From the NCBI GenBank assembly GCA_005884255.1, contig VBDL01000144.1, positions 1 to 5,673 of the forward strand: DNA of 5,673 bases. Reading direction: 5' to 3'. The notes under the pieces were generated by a model. The model was not told the origin of the DNA. It ran no database searches and saw only the letters and a program-made list of their open reading frames with translations. This document shows positions 1 through 5,100 of this stretch, in pieces; positions within the stretch are counted from its first letter, which is position 1, and each line of letters starts with the position of its first letter. The DNA comes from Betaproteobacteria bacterium. GTDB taxonomy: Bacteria; Pseudomonadota; Gammaproteobacteria; Burkholderiales; Burkholderiaceae_C. The position numbers and the translations under genes were made by a program.

Positions 1-185
1 ACCTGCTCGCGGTCCAAGTCGTAGCAAGACGACAGAACCCACCCCAATTCGACCACCGAAACTAACGGCACGAATCCGGGTTCATCGACCATGAGCGACT
101 CCAGCAACTTCGTTGCCTTCAGCGACTGCCTGGCATCGTCCTGCATGATGTAGCGCAGCAGCACGTTGGTCTCCAAGCCGATCAT
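1..185 (-). CDS. vapC: VapC-like PIN-domain toxin, 5' part (runs off window start)
   Basis: Reading the minus strand from the ATG at 185 gives 61 residues opening MIGLETNVLLRYIMQDDARQ and later VSVVELGWVLSS. This is the N-terminal half of a PIN-domain ribonuclease of the VapC toxin type (whole proteins are usually about 130-145 aa), which cleaves RNA using a cluster of acidic residues. E46 in VVELGW is the expected second acidic position. The first acidic position carries Glu (E5, LETN) where LDTN is the textbook form. The start is chosen because its ATG overlaps the stop of the antitoxin reading frame (ATGA), a usual toxin-antitoxin coupling. No Shine-Dalgarno motif is visible upstream of this ATG, so translation probably depends on ribosomes finishing the antitoxin frame. 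The C-terminal half, with the remaining acidic residues, is outside the window, so I cannot say whether the toxin is intact. Family assignment is secure; activity is not. Confidence 0.85.
   Translation of the reverse strand, partial: MIGLETNVLLRYIMQDDARQSLKATKLLESLMVDEPGFVPLVSVVELGWVLSSCYDLDREQ
182..185 (-). promoter_or_regulatory. ATGA stop-start overlap coupling antitoxin and toxin
   Basis: The antitoxin stop TGA (184-182) and the toxin start ATG (185-183) share two bases in ATGA, a 4-bp overlap on the minus strand. The bases just upstream of the ATG are GC-rich but contain no AGGAGG-like motif. The toxin start therefore looks dependent on translational coupling. Confidence 0.7.
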
Positions 186-288
186 CGTGCAGCCGCGCCG
201 CGCGCCGCAATTGCCTTGTTCATGTCCTCGATCGAGACGCGCTTCTTCGCTTTGCCGAACATGCCCTTCAGTTCCGTCACCGAGTGTG
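182..288 (-). pseudogene. VapB/AbrB-type antitoxin, C-terminal fragment only
   Basis: The last 32 codons read VTELKGMFGKAKKRVSIEDM and end in IAARGAAAR before a TGA at 182-184. The pattern of a basic linker, VSIEDMN and an Ala/Arg tail is typical of the toxin-binding C-terminus of AbrB/SpoVT-type antitoxins paired with PIN toxins. The N-terminal SpoVT-AbrB DNA-binding half (about 45-50 residues) is absent: upstream of about 285 the DNA is instead a SNF2 helicase piece in another frame. The frame stays open to an ATG at 463, so a chimeric peptide is formally possible, but its N-terminal part is out-of-frame helicase sequence. Internal starts exist at a GTG (278-280) and an ATG (260-262), both without a clear ribosome binding site. 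If expressed, the tail might still bind toxin but could not bind an operator. The family call rests on the C-terminal motif plus the adjacent vapC. Confidence 0.65.
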
Positions 289-958
289 TGGCTCCTTCTG
301 CCAGTTGGTCAGCAGGCTGGTCGGCACGACGACCAGCGTCCGCGCTTCGTCGAGCGCGCCGTCCTCTTTCAACCGCTGCAGCAGCGCGATCACCTGCAGC
401 GTCTTGCCCAGGCCCATGTCGTCGGCGATCACGCTGCCGAGGCCCAGCCGGGTGTTGCGCCACAGCCAGGCGTAGCCGCGCTGCTGGTACGGCCGCAGCG
501 TGGCGCGCAGGCCCTCGGGGCCGCCACGTCTGCCGAGCTCGCGAGCTGCTGGAGGAGCTTCTCGGCCGCCTTGTTCAGCCGGACCGGTGCGCCGTCGATC
601 TCGCCGGCCAACGCCACGCGCAGCAGCTCGGTCCCGGAGACGGGCGACGGCCGCGCCGTGCGCGCGTGCAGCTGTTCCATCGCGGCCGGGTCCAGGTACA
701 CGTACTGGCCGCGGAACCGCACGATGCCGGCCGCCTTGCCCAGCAGGCGGTCGAATTCCGCCGGCGTGATCCGCTCGTCGCCCAGCGAGACCTTCCAGTC
801 GAACGAGAAGAGGTCGTCGGTCTTCAGGAAGCCCGCCGCGCTGCTGTTCTTCGCCCTGATCTGTATCGACAGGCGCGGGCCCAGCAGCCGCTCGAGCGCG
901 CGGCAGCAGCGTGCGGATGCCCATCAGACGCAACGCCGGCAGCGTGTCGAAGCCGCGA
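283..958 (-). pseudogene. SNF2-family helicase remnant (internal fragment, frameshifted)
   Basis: Three minus-strand frames join into one SNF2/DEAD-box helicase segment. The first (about 958-900) reads FDTLPALRLMGIRTLLP. The second (about 897-520) reads LERLLGPRLSIQIRAKN, then FLKTDDLFSFDWKVSLGDER, then IVRFRGQYVYLDP and GEIDGAPVRLNKAAEKLLQQ. The third (about 517-285) reads GLRATLRPYQQRGYAWLW, then the Walker A region IADDMGLGKTLQ, then motif Ia VVVPTSLLTNWQKE. This order matches bacterial SNF2 proteins, which are DNA-translocating ATPases. One extra base in the GC run at 895-903 and one missing base in the run at 517-520 explain the two frame changes. Homology ends abruptly after NWQKE, and the frame reaches TGA at 277-279. 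The DEAH box, the whole second helicase domain and the protein's N-terminus are missing. It cannot encode a working helicase. Family assignment is strong; the outer limit near 958 is uncertain. Confidence 0.85.
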
Positions 959-1153
959 TTTCTGGCGGATCTGCACGAACGCATGCGAGACCCGCAGATG
1001 CCGCCGGAGATGGTCGAGGCGTTCCGCACGCTGTCACAACGGCGGCTCGAACGGTTTGCGAACGACGGGCGCGCAGTGGGGGAATGGAGCCTCGTGATGG
1101 AGGCGGCCCAGTGGCGACTGCGTTGCGATGCGCGCGCCCCGAACGACCACTGA
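955..1153 (+). pseudogene. Unidentified coding tail (possible C-terminal fragment)
   Basis: On the plus strand about 65 codons up to the TGA at 1151-1153 read as a plausible soluble, charged, helical protein: RFLADLHERMRDPQMPPEM, then VEAFRTLSQRRLERFAND and EWSLVMEAAQWRLR. Codon choice is G/C-ending as in the rest of the window. The frame can be opened at a GTG at 911, but codons 911 to about 955 lie antisense to recognisable helicase sequence, so that start is probably an accident and the real N-terminus was lost at the join. I do not recognise the family. It could be the tail of an accessory gene cut by the rearrangement. Chance coding is also possible in DNA of this composition. Confidence 0.4.
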
Positions 1154-1248
1154 TCTGCCGCATCGCCCAGCGGCCATGGGCGACCTTTCGTCATCCCTTG
1201 CGAGGGTACCTCTTCCGCGTCACAGGAGGCACCCATGGCCGCGACGAA
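1154..1248. other. Short non-coding gap with an orphan ribosome-binding site and start codon
   Basis: This gap lies between the unidentified tail and the integrase remnant. It contains AGGAGG at 1224-1229, five bases before an ATG at 1235-1237. That start opens only 16 codons (MAATKTAARGWTRCRH) before a TGA at 1283-1285, because downstream the DNA is integrase sequence in another frame. It looks like the genuine front end of a gene whose body has been replaced or shifted out of frame. I see no promoter or hairpin here that I would defend. Confidence 0.4.
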
Positions 1249-1675
1249 GACGGCCGCCCGTGGCTGGACGCGCTGCCGCCACTGATCACGATGTTGCCCG
1301 AGTGCCCGAAGCCGCCCTACCCGATCACCTGGGAAGAACATGACCTTTCCGACATTGCCGGCGCATCTACAACGGATGGTCCTGTTCGCCGTCAATACGG
1401 GACTGCGCGACAGCAACGTGTGCGGCCTGGAGTGGAGTTGGGAGGTCTTCGTACCCGAGGTTGGCCGAAGCGTGTTTGCCATTCCCACCGAAGCGTTCAA
1501 GACGAAGCGCGCCCATGTCGTGATCTTGAACGACGCAGCTTGGTCCATCATCCAGACACAGCGAGGGCTCCATCCCACTTGGGTGTTCCGCATCGCGGGC
1601 ATCGCGTCGGGACGATGCACAACAACCGGTTGGCAGCGCGCGCGTCGCGAAGCCGGGTTGCGCTCCGTGCGCGGC
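1249..1675 (+). pseudogene. Tyrosine-recombinase (phage-type integrase) remnant
   Basis: Pieces in two plus frames assemble into the middle of a tyrosine recombinase catalytic domain. From 1249 it reads DGRPWLDALPPLI then PPYPITWEE. After a frame change near 1340 it reads LPAHLQRMVLFAVNTGLRDS then NVCGLEWSWE, FAIPTEAFKTKRAHVVILND and GLHPTWVF. A second frame carries RGHRVGTMHNN, and the first resumes with GWQRARREAGLRSVR. NTGLR supplies the first catalytic Arg (codon near 1406), and the following segment, with AFKTKRAHVVIL, is the usual beta-sheet region. Immediately after, where HxLRH and the Tyr nucleophile should follow, the sequence becomes unrelated (from about 1675). The N-terminal DNA-binding region is also missing. 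A net change near 1335-1345, a missing C at 1588-1589 and an extra C at 1626-1627 account for the frames. It is not functional, but it is direct evidence of past integration of a mobile element. Confidence 0.85.
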
Positions 1676-1806
1676 CATTGTGCGGGTCTGGGGTGTTTGA
1701 CCGGCCCGCCAATCGCCGGCGTCGCTTGTAGCCGACGAGGGCGGTCACTTCTTCGGCAAGCGCCTTGCCATCTCCCACGCTGAAGCACTTCGAGGTCGTG
1801 CTGCGA
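1676..1806. other. Unassigned segment between integrase remnant and small gene
   Basis: Integrase homology has ended and the next gene has not begun. Both strands carry a short protein-like frame. On the minus strand (about 1800-1700) it is VGDGKALAEEVTALVGYKRR. On the plus strand (up to a TGA near 1820) it is SLVADEGGHFFGKRLAISHA. Neither has a convincing start or a family I can name, and at most one is real. No clear hairpin terminator is visible, though both the integrase remnant and the small gene point into this segment. Confidence 0.3.
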
Positions 1807-1932
1807 CTACTTCCTCTTGACCCGATCGGGCAGCGCGGCCGGCACGACGGCCGATGGCGGCGCCGGCACAACCGCTGGATGAACCTTCTTCGGCTTCTTC
1901 GCTTCCTTGTTGCCGCGTTGTCCCTTGGACAT
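1807..1932 (-). CDS. Small lysine-rich conserved hypothetical protein, 41 aa
   Basis: A complete 41-codon gene runs from ATG at 1932 to TAG at 1807-1809. It begins MSKGQRGNKEAKKPKK, continues with a Pro/Ala/Val stretch (HPAVVPAPPSAVVPAALP) and ends DRVKRK. The opening resembles a small family of basic proteins starting MSKGQ(K/R)xNKEAKK that recur as hypothetical proteins in Proteobacteria; that is from memory of the family and has not been searched. There is no signal peptide, membrane segment or cysteine, and both ends are strongly basic, which would fit nucleic-acid or ribosome association, but that is only inference. The start is supported by AAGGAG (plus-strand 1939-1944) six bases upstream. 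The frame stays open upstream to 2031, but that part has neither the ribosome binding site nor the family motif. It is divergent from the glucan synthase gene and is the first intact gene beside the decayed region. Confidence 0.7.
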   Translation of the reverse strand: MSKGQRGNKEAKKPKKVHPAVVPAPPSAVVPAALPDRVKRK

Positions 1933-1938
1933 GACCTT

Positions 1939-1944
1939 CTCCTT
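1939..1944 (-). promoter_or_regulatory. Ribosome binding site AAGGAG of the small lysine-rich gene
   Basis: Read on the minus strand, AAGGAG lies six bases before the ATG at 1932. This decides the 41-aa start over longer upstream openings of the same frame. Confidence 0.65.
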
Positions 1945-2103
1945 CAGTCGAATGATCGAGCAACCGCAGTCGGTGCGCCTGCGAACACGGTGCCCGCTTG
2001 CGGCGATCTCGTCTGTGCGCTGTCGCACCAAGGGTCAAACGGGGTTTCGACACCCGCGCATGACTACACTGGCAGTCCCGTCGGCCGACGCTCGACGACG
2101 TTC

Positions 2104-2110
2104 AGGAGGT
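2104..2110 (+). promoter_or_regulatory. Strong ribosome binding site AGGAGGT of the glucan synthase gene
   Basis: AGGAGGT is a near-perfect match to the anti-Shine-Dalgarno sequence and sits eight bases before the GTG at 2119. It selects this GTG over in-frame codons further inside, such as the ATG near 2257. Confidence 0.75.
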
Positions 2111-2118
2111 TGGCACTT

Positions 2119-5100
2119 GTGAAGGCGACGACCTGGCTACGTTCGGCCGTCTCGCCGGCTCACTCGCTGATCGGGCGACTCCGGTCACGGGATTGGCCCG
2201 GCGGAAATTCGAGCCAAGAGGCGCCGTTGCGCGCCGAGCTGCTCACCGCCGATCAGATGGAGCAGCACGGCAAGAGCCTTGCCGCACTCCACGAATCCGC
2301 GCTCGCGCGGGCGCCCGATCGACTTCTGCCGCGCTTGGCCGACAACGAGCGCACCCTCGTCGGCGTCTATACGCAGCTGGCCCAGGCAGAGGGCCCGCAG
2401 CGCAGGGCGACACCGGCGGGCGAGTGGTTGCTCGACAACTTCTACCTGGTCGAGGAAGAGATCCGCACCGCCAAGCGGCACCTGCCGCCTGGCTACAGCC
2501 GCGAGTTGCCGCGCCTGCGCACGGGGCCGAGTGCGGGACTGCCGCGCGCGTATGACCTCGCCATCCAATCCGTGGCGCACGGCGAGGGCAGGCTGGAGCG
2601 CGGCACGTTGACGCGCTTCATCGCGTCGTACCAGACCGTGAAGCCGTTGCTGCTGGGCGAGTTGTGGGCAATCCCGATCATGCTCAGGCTCGCGTTGATC
2701 GAGAACCTGCGCCGCGTCGCCGTGCGCGTGGCGAGCAGCCGCCGCGAACGCAACCTCGCCGCGCAGTGGGCCGACCGGATGTTCGACGTGTCCGACAGAG
2801 ACCCGAAGGGGCTGATCCTCGTCGTGGCCGACATGGCGCGCTCCGATCCGCCGATGACCGCGCCCTTCGTGGCCGAGCTCGCGCGCCGGCTGCATGGCCG
2901 CAGTGCTGCGCTCGCACTGCCACTGACCTGGGTGGAGCAGCGGCTGGCCGAGAACCACCAGACCATCGAGGACCGCGTACAGCTCGAAGCGCAGCACCAG
3001 GCCGCGGAGCAGGTCTCGGTGAGCAACAGCATCGGAAGCCTGCGCCTGCTCGGATCGACCGACTGGCGTGAGTTCGTCGAGACCTTGTCGACGGTCGAAC
3101 ACACGCTGCGCAACGATCCCGCCGATGTGTATGCGCGGATGGACTTCGCCACCCGCGACGCCTACCGCCATGCGGTCGAGCGCATCGCGCGCGACAGCGG
3201 CGCCAGCGAAGCCGACGTTGCCAGTGCGGCCGTCGAGCTCGCCGACGAAGCGGGTCGTCCTTCCGAGCCCGAGCGAGCGCACAGCGCGCACGTCGGCTAC
3301 TACCTCGTCGATGCGGGCCGACCGCAGCTCGAGCGACGCGTCGGCACCCATCCCGGCGCGTGGGACCGCGCGCGCCGACTTGTCGCGCGCCGTCCCCTCG
3401 CGTGGTACGCCGGGACCGTCGTGGCAGCCAGCGTCTTGCTCGCCGTGGCGGCGGTGTGGTGGGCCTCGGCAGGCGGCTCGCAGCCCTTCACGACCGTGCG
3501 CTCCGCAGGGTGGCTGGTGCCTGCGGGGCTTGCGGTGCTGATCGCGTCGAGCCAGCTGGCGGTGTCCATCGTCAACTGGCTGGCGACGCTGCTGACCTTG
3601 CCGAAGACACTGCCGCGCATGGACTTTTCGCTCGGCATTCCGCCTTCGTCGCGCACGCTCGTCGTCGTGCCGACGATGCTCGACAGCGAGCACGGCATCG
3701 ACGAGCTGGTCGAGGCGCTCGAGGTGCGGTTTCTCGCCAACCGCGACGCGCAGCTGCATTTCGGCCTGCTGACGGACTTCCACGATGCGCCGTTGGAGCA
3801 CCGCGACGACGACGATCTGCTGCTGCGCGCCGCGCGTTCGCGCATCGAGGCGCTGAACCGCAAGTACCACGAGCCCCAGGGCGAAGAGAACAGCGGCGAC
3901 CGCTTCTTCCTCTTCCACCGGCCGCGCTTGTGGAACCCGCGCGAACGCGTGTGGATGGGCTACGAGCGCAAGCGCGGCAAGCTCGCCGACATCAATGCGC
4001 TGCTGCGCGGCGGCGCGGCCGACCGCTTCTCGCTGATCGTGGGCGACACGTCGCAGTTGTCGGGGGTGCGCTACGTCATCACGCTCGACACCGACACGCG
4101 ATTGCCTCGTGACACGGCATGGAAATTCGTCGCCACCATGGCGCATCCGCTGAACCGGCCCCGCTTCGGCGGCGCGCCGGACGCGCGCCGCGTGGTCGCG
4201 GGCTATGGCATTTTGCAGCCCCGCGTCGGCGTGAGCCTCACCGCCGCCAATCGCACGCGCTACGGGCGACTGTACGGCGGCGATTCGGGCATCGACCCGT
4301 ACACGCGGGCGGTGAGCGATGTCTACCAGGACCTCTTCGGCGAGGGCTCATTCATCGGCAAGGGCATCTACGACGTCGACGCGTTCGAACGCGTGCTGGG
4401 CGGGCGGCTGCCGGAAAACCTCGTCCTCAGTCACGATCTGCTCGAAGGCTGCTACGCGCGAAGCGGGCTGCTAAGCGACGTCGAACTGGTCGAGGAGTCG
4501 CCGTCGCGCTACGACGCCGACGTGAAGCGCCGCCACCGCTGGATGCGAGGCGATTGGCAGATCGCCGGCTGGCTGCTGCCGCGGTTGCGCCTGCGCGAGC
4601 CCGATCCGGCCGACCCGGTGAAGAGCCGCTGGGTCGCGGTGCGCAATCCACTGTCGAGTCTGTCGCGCTGGAAGATCCTGGACAACCTTCGGCGCAGTCT
4701 GGCGCCGAGCGCGCTGACGCTCGCCTTCGTGCTCGGCTGGACCGTCCTGCAGCCGCCGTGGCTGTGGACGCTCGCGAGCCTCGCCGTGCTCTTCCTGCCG
4801 CCTTTGTTCGGTCTGCTCGGCGACTTTGCGCGCAAGCCCGACGACTTGAGCGTGCCCCAGCATCTCGCCTCGATCGTCCCGTCGGCGCAGCGCAGCCTGA
4901 GCCAGGCCGCGCTCACGCTGGCCTGCCTGCCCTACGAGGCGTTCGTCAGCCTCGATGCGATCGCCCGCACCGCATGGCGGCTGCGGCTGTCGAAGCGCCG
5001 GCTGCTCCAGTGGCAGCCGTCGTCGGACGCCGCGCGCCGAGGCAGCGGCTCCGCGGCGACCGACTTCGCGCACACCGCCCGCCGCATGTGGGTGGCGCCG

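Larger units (their letters stand above)
1933..2118. other. Divergent intergenic region between the small gene and the glucan synthase gene
   Basis: These 186 bp separate two divergently transcribed genes and must hold the start signals for at least one of them, unless the plus gene is read from further upstream. I see the two ribosome binding sites at its ends but no -35/-10 pair with good hexamers and 16-18 bp spacing on either strand. A minus-strand TTTGAC (2034-2039) has only a poor -10 candidate 17 bp away. No tRNA, riboswitch or strong inverted repeat is apparent. Confidence 0.4.

Noticed and set aside
194..210. GC-only repeat-like run at the antitoxin end
   Set aside because: It simply encodes the Ala/Arg tail AARGAAAR; there is no periodic repeat or stable hairpin beyond what the composition gives.
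216..1097. 293-codon plus-strand open frame
   Set aside because: It is an Arg/Ala-rich shadow lying opposite the SNF2 fragment, with no motif.
166..1731. 521-codon plus-strand open frame across the left part
   Set aside because: It runs antisense to the helicase piece and then across parts of the integrase remnant. Only its short segments near 1249-1340 and 1590-1625 match a real family, so it is not one gene.
277..1788. 503-codon minus-strand open frame
   Set aside because: Only its last ~80 codons (Walker A region) and a short stretch near 900-958 are helicase; the rest is out of frame or antisense to the integrase remnant. It is an accidental chimera.
1933..2118. Candidate sigma-70 promoters in the divergent region
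   Set aside because: TTTGAC (minus, 2034-2039) and TACACT (plus, 2065-2070) each lack a properly spaced partner hexamer, so I do not annotate them as promoters.
2185..4146. 653-codon open frame on the minus strand opposite the glucan synthase
   Set aside because: The plus strand encodes an unambiguous conserved enzyme here. The antisense frame is Arg/Gln/His/Ala-rich with no recognisable motif, as expected from G/C-ending codons read backwards.
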